Part shown: positions 29,014 to 39,185 of the stretch, piece after piece
Layout: every line of letters begins with the position of its first letter
How positions within the stretch are numbered: the stretch's first letter is position 1
NCBI GenBank assembly: GCA_028714075.1
Contig: JAQTMZ010000003.1
Span: 62,001 to 126,000, forward strand
Origin: Gallionella sp.
GTDB taxonomy: Bacteria; Pseudomonadota; Gammaproteobacteria; Burkholderiales; Gallionellaceae
DNA length: 64,000 bases
Reading direction: 5' to 3'
Program-made: the position numbers and the translations under genes
The notes under the pieces: model-generated
Told to the model about the DNA's origin: nothing
What the model saw: only the letters and a program-made list of their open reading frames with translations
Databases searched by the model: none

Positions 29014-30210
29014 TTAGGGCATGATTTCCACATATTCGTAGACCTCGCAATCGCGCAGCGTCTTGCGTACGTCCAACGGCGCTTTTGCGTACCAGGCTTG
29101 CGGATCGTGGCGGTCTATTTCACTGCCCAGAAACCTGATCAGGTCGCAGATCGGCTCGACGACTTTATCGCGGTATCCCTTGTCGCCCTTCACGTAAGCG
29201 AGATAGAGATTTTTCATGCAATTGCCCCTGCACCAGGCATAGGCCTCGCACGTTTCGCAAGGCATGTTCGGGTGCAGTTGCAGCGGGCTGGGTTTGAGCC
29301 AATTCGCGATCACATCGCCCTGCAGCATCTCGGGCACGTACATCATGTCCGGGCACGGGTAAATTTTGCCGTCCGGCATCACGTTGAGAATATGCGTGGA
29401 CACGCGGCATTGGGTCTTGCCGTGATAGAGCTCGGCCGCGCGCGTGGGCAGCACCTTGTTGCGCACGATTCCCATGATCGGGATCATCGGATAGAGCGTC
29501 TCGCTGGAAAAGAATTTATCCACCAGTTGCGTGATCACCGCTTTTTTCTTCTCCATCGCGGCGGGTGTGTAAGTGCCTTCTCCGGCGACGAACTGGAAGT
29601 ACACATAATCGAAAGTGCTCGCCAGTTCGTCCAGCTCCTCGAACGAGGTCTCCTCGCTGCTCCAGGTTACGCGTGCCGTGAAAGTGCCCGCCATCCGGTC
29701 GCGCACCGCCTGGGTATTTTTGACTACCTGCCGGTACACGCCGCGCCCCCGGAAGCCATCGGTGATCGCCTCGCCGCCGTCTATGGAAAGCAGAATGTTG
29801 GAAAGATTTGCCAGAACGCTGTCCGGCAAGCCGTCCAGCAACGTGCCGTTGGTTTGGAGCTGGAAGCGGAAAGTGGGGTAACGCTCCATGATCTCTTTTA
29901 TGAAATCGAGATTCAGGGTCGGTTCGCCGCCATAGAAAGTGACATAAACTTCGTGCTGGGAAAGATGCTTCTCGATAAAAGCGCCCAGCGCATCCAGGTC
30001 GTAAGAAACCTTGTCCTGGGAACCTACCACATCACCCACCCCGAGCGAACAATAAGTGCATTTCAGGTTGCACTTCAGGGTGGTGAGCAGCTGCAACTCC
30101 ACGCGGTTGCCCACGATGGGCGAAACCGTGGCGGCCTCATTGGCTGGAGCCGCCTCTTGGGGGCGGCGCGGCATAAATGTGATTGGAGTGGATATGGCTG
30201 AATTTTGCAT
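29014..30210 (-). CDS. Radical SAM/SPASM protein, putative peptide- or protein-modifying enzyme
   Basis: This is a 398-residue enzyme. The radical-SAM cluster motif CNLKCTYC (C47, C51, C54) binds the SAM-coordinated 4Fe-4S cluster, and YGGEPTLN and LQTNGTLL are core radical-SAM strands. The C-terminal SPASM region has CPDMMYV, CETCEAYAWCRGNC and a late cysteine, which would hold auxiliary clusters. SPASM enzymes modify ribosomal peptides (sactipeptides, PqqE) or act as anaerobic sulfatase maturases. No sulfatase gene is in the window. The target is unknown. The gene is divergent from a nitronate-monooxygenase-like gene across a 412-base gap. Confidence 0.85.
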   Translation of the reverse strand: MQNSAISTPITFMPRRPQEAAPANEAATVSPIVGNRVELQLLTTLKCNLKCTYCSLGVGDVVGSQDKVSYDLDALGAFIEKHLSQHEVYVTFYGGEPTLNLDFIKEIMERYPTFRFQLQTNGTLLDGLPDSVLANLSNILLSIDGGEAITDGFRGRGVYRQVVKNTQAVRDRMAGTFTARVTWSSEETSFEELDELASTFDYVYFQFVAGEGTYTPAAMEKKKAVITQLVDKFFSSETLYPMIPIMGIVRNKVLPTRAAELYHGKTQCRVSTHILNVMPDGKIYPCPDMMYVPEMLQGDVIANWLKPSPLQLHPNMPCETCEAYAWCRGNCMKNLYLAYVKGDKGYRDKVVEPICDLIRFLGSEIDRHDPQAWYAKAPLDVRKTLRDCEVYEYVEIMP

Positions 30211-30622
30211 GGAATTAGGAATATTTTTGGGTTAGGGAAAATAGCAGGCTTTTGCCAACGTGCTGGATATGTCTCACAAAATAATGCTTGTCGCGCCCAT
30301 TACGCGACCTTATGAAGTCAGCCGTGAATTATCCGCCGATTTTCAGGTTGATTCAACAGTTGCATCGATCACGAATCAGGCAGCGGATGCGAGCTGTCGA
30401 GGCGCGTGCTGCCTTTGTTCAATTTATGTCTGTGAACACAATTGGTTGGTGGGGGCAGCGGACAAACCGTAACGTTTTTTTGATTTGGCGTCTAATTGTA
30501 TATTGGCGTTGCTTTCCGTATTACCCTATCTGTGGCATTCTTCGCACCTCAGATGTGCATATAATAATTATTTTTGCCGGTCTTGCTTGGTAACATGGGA
30601 CGGCAGTTGGAGGATGGCAGTA
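30211..30622. other. 412-base divergent intergenic region
   Basis: This is an AT-richer spacer between the radical-SAM gene and the nitronate-monooxygenase-like gene. A TATAAT at 30560-30565 lies 58 bases before the latter's start and may be its -10 box, though no clear -35 was found. A short plus-strand reading frame with clustered cysteines (30269-30472) is listed separately as doubtful. Nothing else was recognised. Confidence 0.5.
30269..30472 (+). CDS. Doubtful small Cys-rich reading frame
   Basis: This ATG-initiated frame of 67 codons has a cysteine cluster near its end (SCRGACCLCSIYVCEH). It lies next to a SPASM radical-SAM gene, so it could be a modified-peptide precursor. Against this, there is no clear ribosome binding site, third-position GC is only about half (well below the neighbouring genes), and it is on the opposite strand from the radical-SAM gene. 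I regard it as unproven. Confidence 0.18.
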   Translation: MSHKIMLVAPITRPYEVSRELSADFQVDSTVASITNQAADASCRGACCLCSIYVCEHNWLVGAADKP

Positions 30623-31876
30623 ATGAAGCGTGTAGATGATTTCCGCCTGCGTTTTGGTAAGCGCGAGTTGGTGCCAATCATGATCGGCGGGATGGGCGTG
30701 GATATTTCGACCGCCGAATTGGCGCTGGAAGTCGCGCGGCTGGGCGGAATCGGACATATCTCGGATGCGATGCTGCCCACGGTGACCGATCGCCTGTACA
30801 AGACCCGCTTCGTCAAAGACAAGCTCCAGCAGTACAAATACAACGTCGCCAATTCAGACAAATCCAAGGTGCAGTTCGATCTCGGGCATCTCGCCGAGGC
30901 GACCCATCTGCATGTCGGCCATACCATGCAGGCGAAGCGCGGCGACGGGATGATCTTCATGAACTGCATGGAGAAACTCACCATGAATGCGCCGCGCGAA
31001 ACCTTGCGTGTCCGCCTGCGGGCCGCACTGGACGAGGGCATCGACGGCATCACGCTGGCGGCCGGCCTGCATCTCGGTTCGTTTGCGCTGATCGAAGACC
31101 ATCCGCGGTTCCGCGATGCGCAACTGGGCATCATTGTGTCTTCGCTGCGCGCCCTGCAATTGTTCCTGCGCAAGAACGCCAAAATGGGGCGTCTGCCCGA
31201 TTTTATTGTCGTGGAAGGGCCGCTGGCGGGTGGCCATCTGGGCTTCGGCATGGATTGGGCGCAGTATGATCTGCACACCATCGCCGCCGAGATTCAGCAG
31301 TATCTCCAGGCCGAAAAACTGGACATCCCGCTGATACCGGCAGGCGGCATCTTTACCGGCAGCGATGCCACCAGCTTCTTGGAAAACGGCTGCGCTGCGG
31401 TGCAGGTGGCGACGCGCTTTACCGTGGCCAAAGAATGCGGCATCCCGGAAAAAGTGCAGCAGGAATATTTCAAGGCCAGCGAAAGCGATATCGAAGTGAA
31501 CATGCTGTCGCCGACCGGCTATCCGATGCGCATGCTGAAGAACTGCCCGGCGATCGGCTCGGGCATCCGCCCCAACTGCGAAGCGTTCGGTTACGTGCTG
31601 GATGCCAACGGCAATTGCTCGTACATCGACGCGTATAACCGCGAAGTGGCGGCGCATCCCGGCGCCAAAAAGATTTCCGTCAAGGACAAGATATGTTTGT
31701 GCACCCACATGCGCAACTACGATTGCTGGACTTGCGGGCATTACACCTATCGCCTCAAGGATACGACCAACCGCAACGCCGACGGCACGTACCAGATATT
31801 GACCGCCGAACATATATTTCACGATTACCAGTTCAGCACCGGCAACAAGGTCGCTCTCCCTCCGCAGCATCCCTGA
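30623..31876 (+). CDS. Nitronate monooxygenase-like flavoprotein with Cys-rich C-terminus
   Basis: This 417-residue protein has the FMN TIM-barrel of the NMO/FabK family: PIMIGGMGVDIST near the N-terminus, DFIVVEGPLAGGHLGF, IPLIPAGGIFTGSDA and AVQVATRFTVAKECG. The start ATG at 30623 follows GGAGG with nine bases between. The C-terminal extension carries CLC at 358-360 and CWTC at 368-371, plus further cysteines upstream, suggesting a metal or Fe-S site. Substrate is unknown; oxidation of alkyl nitronates is only the family default. It lies upstream of groESL. Confidence 0.82.
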   Translation: MKRVDDFRLRFGKRELVPIMIGGMGVDISTAELALEVARLGGIGHISDAMLPTVTDRLYKTRFVKDKLQQYKYNVANSDKSKVQFDLGHLAEATHLHVGHTMQAKRGDGMIFMNCMEKLTMNAPRETLRVRLRAALDEGIDGITLAAGLHLGSFALIEDHPRFRDAQLGIIVSSLRALQLFLRKNAKMGRLPDFIVVEGPLAGGHLGFGMDWAQYDLHTIAAEIQQYLQAEKLDIPLIPAGGIFTGSDATSFLENGCAAVQVATRFTVAKECGIPEKVQQEYFKASESDIEVNMLSPTGYPMRMLKNCPAIGSGIRPNCEAFGYVLDANGNCSYIDAYNREVAAHPGAKKISVKDKICLCTHMRNYDCWTCGHYTYRLKDTTNRNADGTYQILTAEHIFHDYQFSTGNKVALPPQHP

Positions 31877-31899
31877 GCAAAATAAACTTAGCCTCGCTC

Positions 31900-31928
31900 T
31901 TGAAATTAGGTGCGGCTGCCCCTATTAT
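31900..31928 (+). promoter_or_regulatory. Sigma70-type promoter of groESL
   Basis: TTGAAA at 31900-31905 is followed after exactly 17 bases by TATTAT at 31923-31928. The -10 box overlaps the first base of the CIRCE operator, so repressor binding would block RNA polymerase directly. Confidence 0.75.
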
Positions 31929-31954
31929 TAGCAGTCGTTGGCGGTGAGTGCTAA
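31928..31954. promoter_or_regulatory. CIRCE operator (HrcA binding site)
   Basis: TTAGCAGTC, nine bases, GAGTGCTAA matches the CIRCE consensus (TTAGCACTC-N9-GAGTGCTAA) at all but one position of the left arm. It lies 60 bases upstream of groES. The heat-shock repressor HrcA should bind here. hrcA itself is not in the window. Confidence 0.92.
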
Positions 31955-32013
31955 ATAACTTTTGGCACCCCGCCTGCGCATTTAATTAACCAATTGATTC
32001 AGGAGAGCTAAAT

Positions 32014-32304
32014 ATGAAAATTCGTCCTTTGAATGATCGCGTCATCGTCAAGCGCATGGAAGAAGAGCGCAAAACCGCTTCCGGCATTGTGATTCCCGAT
32101 GCGGCTGCCGAAAAGCCGGATCAGGGCGAAATCATCGCGGTGGGCAAAGGCAAGACTGGCGACGACGGCAAATTGCAGGCCATGACCGTCAAGGTCGGCG
32201 ACCGCGTGCTGTTTGGCAAATATTCCGGCCAGGCATTCAAGATGGATGGGCAGGAGTATTTGACCATGCGCGAAGATGACATCATTGGCATAGTCGAAGC
32301 GTAA
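32014..32304 (+). CDS. groES: Co-chaperonin GroES
   Basis: This 96-residue subunit forms the heptameric lid of the GroEL folding chamber. [20 protein letters not shown] is the classic start, the mobile loop lies at [12 protein letters not shown], and the end is [11 protein letters not shown] good AGGAGAG site precedes the ATG. It is controlled by the CIRCE/sigma70 promoter upstream and is co-transcribed with groEL. Confidence 0.98.
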   Translation: MKIRPLNDRVIVKRMEEERKTASGIVIPDAAAEKPDQGEIIAVGKGKTGDDGKLQAMTVKVGDRVLFGKYSGQAFKMDGQEYLTMREDDIIGIVEA

Positions 32305-34077
<1,773 letters not shown>

Positions 34078-34105
34078 CTGTCGCTTTTTAAATTTTGTGC
34101 AACCC

Positions 34106-34133
34106 GACAAACCCCGCTTCGGCGGGGTTTGTC
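34106..34133 (+). terminator. groESL terminator stem
   Basis: The 12-bp perfect stem gacaaaccccgc/gcggggtttgtc closes a ttcg tetraloop, an especially stable loop. The T-tract after it is weak (atttgg). It follows groEL by 28 bases. Confidence 0.8.
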
Positions 34134-34155
34134 ATTTGGTGCGTTATCGGTATAA
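34129..34155 (+). promoter_or_regulatory. Probable tRNA-Phe promoter
   Basis: A perfect TATAAT is at 34150-34155. The best -35 match, TTGTCA at 34129-34134, gives a short 15-base spacer and overlaps the end of the groEL terminator stem. The tRNA starts 57 bases past the -10. Confidence 0.5.
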
Positions 34156-34211
34156 TGCGCGGCTTCGCGAGTTGGCCGGTTTGCTTGGTTAACGAGGGAT
34201 GCAGCAAGAAT

Positions 34212-34287
34212 GGCCTGGTAGCTCAGTCGGTAGAGCAGAGGATTGAAAATCCTTGTGTCGGTGGTTCGATTCCGCCCCGGGCCACCA
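34212..34287 (+). tRNA. tRNA-Phe (anticodon GAA)
   Basis: This is a 76-base cloverleaf. The acceptor ggcctgg pairs with ccgggcc (one G-U), followed by A73 and an encoded CCA. The D-arm region contains agctcagtcggtagagc, the anticodon loop ttgaaaa holds GAA at 34245-34247, and the T-loop is ggttcgattcc. Two copies of a 25-base hairpin sequence follow immediately downstream. Confidence 0.97.
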
Positions 34288-34289
34288 GA

Positions 34290-34364
34290 TTTCGCGTGCG
34301 TTGGCACGCAAAATTAACCAGATGGTTCAGGTTAATAGGTTTCGCGTGCGTTGGCACGCAAAAT
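34290..34364. repeat. Twofold 25-bp hairpin repeat downstream of tRNA-Phe
   Basis: The sequence tttcgcgtgcgttggcacgc, continuing aaaat, occurs at 34290-34314 and 34340-34364, 50 bases apart. Each copy folds as gcgtgc/gcacgc with a 4-base loop. The first copy starts three bases past the tRNA CCA. A further ...cctgcgccacca at about 34386-34397 looks like a tRNA 3' end without a tRNA body. Confidence 0.85.
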
Positions 34365-34410
34365 GAGGCAAGGAGGTTTTCCCGTCCTGCGCCACCAAAA
34401 TCAATAAAAA

Positions 34411-34440
34411 ATGCCCGACCAGATCGGGCATTTGTTTTTA
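34411..34440 (+). terminator. Rho-independent terminator after tRNA-Phe
   Basis: Stem atgcccga/tcgggcat with a five-base loop (ccaga), followed by ttgttttt. It is located between the tRNA region and prfC and ends 16 bases before the prfC ATG. Confidence 0.85.
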
Positions 34441-34456
34441 ACGGCACGAAACATCC

Positions 34457-36121
34457 ATGAGCAATTTTGTCGGTGACGATTTAACAGGCACTCAAGGCAC
34501 GCCAGCATTAGATGCGGCAATCTTGCGCGAAGGCGGCATTGCTCGTGAAGTAGGGCGTCGCCGCACTTTTGCGATTATCTCGCACCCGGATGCGGGCAAG
34601 ACCACGCTGACCGAAAAGCTGCTGCTGTTCGGTGGCGCGATCCAGATGGCGGGCACGGTGAAGGCGCGCAAGAGCGGCCGCCATGCGACCTCCGACTGGC
34701 TGGAAATCGAGAAGCAGCGCGGTATCTCGGTAGCCAGCTCGGTGATGCAGTTCACCTATGACGATTGCGTGATCAACCTGCTCGACACCCCCGGTCACCA
34801 GGATTTTTCCGAAGACACTTATCGCGTGCTGACTGCCGTGGATGCGGCGGTGATGGTGGTGGATGCGGCCAAGGGCGTGGAAGAGCAGACCATCAAGTTG
34901 CTCGAAGTGTGCCGCTTGCGCAACACGCCGATCATCACCTTCATCAACAAGATGGATCGCGAGGTGCGCGACCCGCTGGAAGTGCTGGACGAGATCGAAT
35001 CGGTGCTGAAGATCAAATGCGCGCCGGTGACCTGGCCGATCGGCATGGGTAAACGCTTTCAGGGTGTGTACCACCTGTTGAACGATGAAGTGCTACGCTT
35101 TTTGCCGGGCGAGGCGAAAGCCAACCAGGACGTGGAAATATTAAAAGGCGCGCAAATCGAACAACTCGCGCAGCAGTGCCCGCAAGAAATGAAAATCATG
35201 CGCGACGAGACGGAGCTGGTTGCCGGTGCTGGAGCTTCATTTGATTTGCAGGAGTTTCTGCGCGGCCAGCAAACGCCGGTATTTTTCGGCTCCGGTATCA
35301 ACAACTTCGGCGTACGCGAGGTGTTGCGCGCATTGGTGGATTGGGCACCCGCGCCGTTGCCGCGCGAAACCGATGTGCGTGTGGTGCAACCTACCGAGCC
35401 CGCCTTTACCGGTTTCGTGTTCAAGATACAGGCCAACATGGATCCGAACCACCGTGACCGCATCGCCTTTTTGCGCGTGTGTTCCGGCCGTTATAGCTCG
35501 GGCATGAAGGTCAAACATCGCCGCACCGGCAAGGAAATGAAGCTCGCCAACGCGGTGACATTCATGGCCAACGAACGCACGCGCATGGACGAGGCTTACG
35601 CGGGCGACATCATCGGGGTGCACAATCACGGCCAGTTGCAGATCGGCGATGTGCTCACCGAGGGCGAGGCACTTATCTTTAAAGGGATCCCCTACTTTGC
35701 GCCGGAGCTATTCAGCCGTGCGCGTCTGCGCGATCCGATGAAAGCCAAGCAATTGCAAAAGGGTTTGCGCCAATTGGGTGAAGAAGGGGCGGTGCAGGTG
35801 TTCGAGCCGCTGCTGGATACCAACCCGCTGATCGGCGCGGTAGGGCAGTTGCAATTCGAAGTGGTCGAGCATCGGTTGAAGTCCGAATACGGCGTGGATG
35901 CGGTGTTCGAGCGCGCCGGCATCCACACCGCGCGCTGGGTGACTTGCCCGGATATCGCGCATCTCAACGAATTCGTCAAAGCCAACCAGAGTCGCCTGGC
36001 GCGCGATGCGGACGGCAACTACGCATATCTTGCCGACACCGGTGTGAACCTGCGCCTCGCCCAGGAGCGCTGGCCCAAAGTGCAGTTTCATGCCACGCGT
36101 GAGCATGGGCAGCGGCTGTAA
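34457..36121 (+). CDS. prfC: Peptide chain release factor 3
   Basis: This 554-residue translational GTPase recycles RF1 and RF2 from the ribosome after termination. G1 is [17 protein letters not shown]3 is [17 protein letters not shown]4 is FINKMDRE, and the switch region has [14 protein letters not shown]. The protein is about 25 residues longer at the N-terminus than E. coli RF3 (529), in [18 protein letters not shown], which could be a genuine extension or mean a later start; no in-frame ATG lies between. It stands directly behind the tRNA-Phe terminator. Confidence 0.95.
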   Translation: MSNFVGDDLTGTQGTPALDAAILREGGIAREVGRRRTFAIISHPDAGKTTLTEKLLLFGGAIQMAGTVKARKSGRHATSDWLEIEKQRGISVASSVMQFTYDDCVINLLDTPGHQDFSEDTYRVLTAVDAAVMVVDAAKGVEEQTIKLLEVCRLRNTPIITFINKMDREVRDPLEVLDEIESVLKIKCAPVTWPIGMGKRFQGVYHLLNDEVLRFLPGEAKANQDVEILKGAQIEQLAQQCPQEMKIMRDETELVAGAGASFDLQEFLRGQQTPVFFGSGINNFGVREVLRALVDWAPAPLPRETDVRVVQPTEPAFTGFVFKIQANMDPNHRDRIAFLRVCSGRYSSGMKVKHRRTGKEMKLANAVTFMANERTRMDEAYAGDIIGVHNHGQLQIGDVLTEGEALIFKGIPYFAPELFSRARLRDPMKAKQLQKGLRQLGEEGAVQVFEPLLDTNPLIGAVGQLQFEVVEHRLKSEYGVDAVFERAGIHTARWVTCPDIAHLNEFVKANQSRLARDADGNYAYLADTGVNLRLAQERWPKVQFHATREHGQRL

Positions 36122-36362
36122 CGGGCAATCTTCAATTCCTTTTTTAGTGACAAGCGATCGCGCAGTCGCGCTTGTTCCATGGCAGGTGCTAGAATTAAAA
36201 CATTCAAGAATGGTGTAATGTGCGCTTTGCGCATCGCAGCGCCATTTGTTTAGGCGAATGTTATCCGGGATACTGAGTCAAATAAGAATGAGCGGTCGCG
36301 TGCAGGTGGCGGTGGATCGGGCGCAAGTTGGTTAGCCGGTATTGCAATACGGGAGAAGTTCC

Positions 36363-37103
36363 ATGAACCTGATGTTCTGGAAGAAAAAGGCCGACACGGG
36401 AGGAGGTGCGGAAACGCCGCAGGAAAATCCTGCCGGCGAAGCCGTGGCGCAAGAAGCGCCTGACTCGATATCATCCGGTACGGAAGCGCCTGACCCGGAA
36501 CCAACCGAAGAACTGGCAAAGCCGGGGCTGGCCGCGAGAGTAAAATTGCTGCTTGCTGCCCTGATCCGGCGCTTCAAGAAGCCGCCAGTATTCCAGGCGG
36601 AGGGAGATCAAGCGCCGGGTGCGCCAGAAAGCCCGGAATCCGAACCGGAGGATGACGCGCCTGCCGGCCCGGTCAACTTAAAGAAACGCCTGATTATCGG
36701 CGGAGCAATCGGGCTGCTGATTCTATTGCTGGCCGGTGCCGGGTTTGCTGTCTGGAAGGCTTTCCTGCCTGCACAACAAGAAGACGCCGACACAACTGCC
36801 GCGGTTAAAACTCCCCACGCCGCCCAGTCGGCGCCATCCGCAGTTGTACCCATTGCCGAGATCGAAGCGCTCAAGAAAAAAAATGATGAGCTGCAAGCGC
36901 AAATCGAGGCGCTTAAAAAAGCACAGTCGGAGTCCGAGGCGGCAATGGCTCCGCAAGCCAGCCAGAATATCGTACCGTCACCGGAAAACGGCAGCCTGAC
37001 GGTCGACAACAAAAATCCACAAGCAACTGCCATGTCGCTGAAGGAAGCCATCGAGTCCATGAATGCAGCTTCTGGCGATTATGACAAAAAGAAAACCAAA
37101 TGA
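36363..37103 (+). CDS. Single-pass membrane protein with coiled coil, unknown function
   Basis: This 246-residue protein has an acidic, Pro/Glu-rich cytoplasmic N-terminus (about 1-110). One membrane segment follows (LIIGGAIGLLILLLAGAGFA, about 112-131), then a periplasmic part with a heptad-like stretch (IEALKKKNDELQAQIEALKK). The start ATG at 36363 follows GGGAGAAG and is preferred over a TTG seven codons upstream. No family is recognised. It stands at the head of a signalling cluster on the same strand and may be its envelope component, which is inference. Confidence 0.65.
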   Translation: MNLMFWKKKADTGGGAETPQENPAGEAVAQEAPDSISSGTEAPDPEPTEELAKPGLAARVKLLLAALIRRFKKPPVFQAEGDQAPGAPESPESEPEDDAPAGPVNLKKRLIIGGAIGLLILLLAGAGFAVWKAFLPAQQEDADTTAAVKTPHAAQSAPSAVVPIAEIEALKKKNDELQAQIEALKKAQSESEAAMAPQASQNIVPSPENGSLTVDNKNPQATAMSLKEAIESMNAASGDYDKKKTK

Positions 37104-37185
37104 ACCTTGTTGGCGGAGGGCTCGTGGAACAGCGGCCTGCCCCAAAAAACATGCGTCGTACTTATTGAGATAAAGGAGCAACATC

Positions 37186-38286
37186 ATGGCGAACATTCAG
37201 GCATTGACCTACCCGATCATCGATGACCGCGAGGCGTTGGGCGAGTTCGCGGATGCTCTGGCGGATCATGCGCCCAGTATCGAGCGGAATATGTCCAAAT
37301 TGAGCCGGGAGCCGGCAAACCGTGTAGTGGTTGCGGATATTTTTCGCACGCTGCACAACATCAAAGGCGATGCCGCACTATGCAAGGTGCAAATAGCAGG
37401 TTTGATCGCGCACCCGATCGAGTCGCTCCTGACGCGCCTGCGCTCGGGAGAAGTGCGTTATACGCCATTGCTGGGCGAGGTGATACTGCTCGCGGTGGAT
37501 CGGCTGGAACTCGCGATTGAAGCGCTGGTAGCCGGCAAGTCTGTGGCCCACCTGAAGCTGGCATCACTGGTGGAGGGGTTGGAGCAGATGAGTCTCGCAT
37601 CCCAGGCCGACCTTGATCCTGCCGCGACACAATTGATTAAATCGGTTACGGGGTTTCAGCCGCAATCCACCCTGAGTGCTTCAATCGGCAAACTGCCTGT
37701 TCAGGGCGCACCAAAAAACGGCATGACCCCCGACCTGCTGTTTTTTCAGTCCCTTGCCTTGCAGTTTGAAACGCGTTCGCCTCTGTTCAAGGGGCGCACC
37801 GAGCGCATACATCAACTCGCGCTGGACACCAACCGGGCGGCCGGTTCGCCGGTAGATGCCACACAACTGGAGGCGGCAGTCTATCTGCACGACGTGGGGA
37901 TGATGTTTTTGCCGGAAGATGTGTGGCTCAATGCGGGCAGTTGGAGCGATGAAAAGCGGCGCATCCTCCAATCTCACCCGGGGTTTGGCGCCGGTCTGCT
38001 GGACCGGATGAGCGGCTGGAAGGGGGCGGCGGAAATGGTGCGACAGCACCATGAAATGCTGGACGGTGCGGGTTATCCCGGCAAGCTGAAAGGGGATGAG
38101 ATTTGTCCAGGAGCCAAAATTCTGGCTATCGTGGATGCCTTCGAGGCCGTCATGCTCAAGCACAGCACGCGTGGCCATAATCGCTCCATACTGCGCGCCA
38201 TTGCTGAAGTTAATGCATGCAACAACCAGTTCGCACCGGAGTGGATCGAGCCATTCAATTCCGTTGTCCGGCGCATGGTTGAGTAG
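37186..38286 (+). CDS. Hpt-HD-GYP fusion signalling protein
   Basis: This is a 366-residue protein. Residues about 10-115 form an Hpt-like helical bundle with the phospho-acceptor candidate His57 in LHNIKGDAAL. Residues about 195-360 are an HD-GYP domain: HDVGMM at 235-240, QSHP with His264, HHEMLDGAGYP from 288, and VDAFEAVM. HD-GYP proteins hydrolyse cyclic-di-GMP. Here the usual HD-x-G-K lysine is replaced by methionine, so activity may be altered although metal ligands remain. It is followed by a histidine kinase gene and a REC-TPR regulator gene, suggesting a phosphorelay into c-di-GMP turnover. Confidence 0.8.
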   Translation: MANIQALTYPIIDDREALGEFADALADHAPSIERNMSKLSREPANRVVVADIFRTLHNIKGDAALCKVQIAGLIAHPIESLLTRLRSGEVRYTPLLGEVILLAVDRLELAIEALVAGKSVAHLKLASLVEGLEQMSLASQADLDPAATQLIKSVTGFQPQSTLSASIGKLPVQGAPKNGMTPDLLFFQSLALQFETRSPLFKGRTERIHQLALDTNRAAGSPVDATQLEAAVYLHDVGMMFLPEDVWLNAGSWSDEKRRILQSHPGFGAGLLDRMSGWKGAAEMVRQHHEMLDGAGYPGKLKGDEICPGAKILAIVDAFEAVMLKHSTRGHNRSILRAIAEVNACNNQFAPEWIEPFNSVVRRMVE

Positions 38287-38477
38287 TAAACGAGTGGAAA
38301 TTCACCAGAAAATGCGCCTTCTCCGGCTGCCGGATAACCGCACCGAAAATGCCCCGCAGCGTTAGTCCATAACCGCTGTATGCAGAAGGCAAGTGGTGGA
38401 GTGTTGGTACCAGCCGTGCGATAATGATAAATAAATATAATTTCCCATAACCCAGTTAATTCCGGACGGTTAATATC

Positions 38478-39167
38478 ATGGACGACAACCAACAAGAAGC
38501 GACTCCCGATATATCGGCTTTTCTTGCTTCGGCAATACATGACATGAAAAATTCGATCAGTGTGCTGATCAAGTTTTTGAATACCAGTATCACCGAGCTC
38601 GAACCAGAAGCGCAGCGGAAGGCTGCGCCGATGCTGTATGAGGCGCAGCGGGTCAACGATAACCTGATCCAGGTGCTGGCGATTTACAAGGTCGGCAACC
38701 AGTTTTATCCGTTTGACCTGACGGAGAACTCAATCGATGATTTTATTCAGGGAGTGGTCGAGCAAAACGAAAGCCTGCTGGGTTATCTCGGCATCGAACT
38801 GGTCACTGATTTCGATGAGGGGCTGACCTGGTATTTCGACCGCGAATTGGTATCCGGTGTTATTTCGCACGCGTTGAGCAACGCATCGCGCTATAACAAG
38901 GGCAAGCTGAAGCTTTCCGCGCATGAGGAAGACGGGGAGTTGGTGATACGGGTCGAGGATAACGGCAGCGGTTTTCCCGCCAGCGTGATCGAGGCGGGGG
39001 ACGCGGTAAAAAAAGGCGTGAATTTCTCTTCCGGCGGCACGGGGCTCGGGCTGTATTTTTCCTCCATGGTGGCCAAACTCCACAAGAATCGCGGCAAGAC
39101 CGGCTCCATGTCGCTGGAAAACGGCGGCGAATATGGCGGTGGTTGCTTCATTCTGCGCCTTCCATAG
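38478..39167 (+). CDS. Sensorless histidine kinase
   Basis: This 229-residue protein is cytoplasmic, with no membrane or sensor domain. The dimerisation/phospho-acceptor motif is SAIHDMKNSISVLIKFL (His21). HATPase boxes are the N box ALSNASRYNKG (about 132-142), G1 VEDNGSGFP (159-167), and G2 GGTGLGLYFSSMVAKLH (186-202). It must receive its signal from a partner protein; the Hpt-HD-GYP protein upstream or the REC-TPR protein 18 bases downstream are candidates. Confidence 0.88.
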   Translation: MDDNQQEATPDISAFLASAIHDMKNSISVLIKFLNTSITELEPEAQRKAAPMLYEAQRVNDNLIQVLAIYKVGNQFYPFDLTENSIDDFIQGVVEQNESLLGYLGIELVTDFDEGLTWYFDRELVSGVISHALSNASRYNKGKLKLSAHEEDGELVIRVEDNGSGFPASVIEAGDAVKKGVNFSSGGTGLGLYFSSMVAKLHKNRGKTGSMSLENGGEYGGGCFILRLP

Positions 39168-39185
39168 GCTGAAAAGGGAAATTTA

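Noticed and set aside
28960-30201. 413-codon open frame antisense to the radical-SAM gene
   Set aside because: The minus strand encodes intact radical-SAM and SPASM motifs; the plus frame has none.
30288-30593. 101-codon plus-strand frame in the radical-SAM/flavoprotein gap
   Set aside because: Codon use and composition look random, no ribosome binding site is seen, and it covers the likely promoter of the flavoprotein gene.
34290-34364. Possible short CRISPR from the two 25-base units after tRNA-Phe
   Set aside because: Only two units, one 25-base spacer, no cas genes, and each unit is a simple hairpin next to a tRNA.
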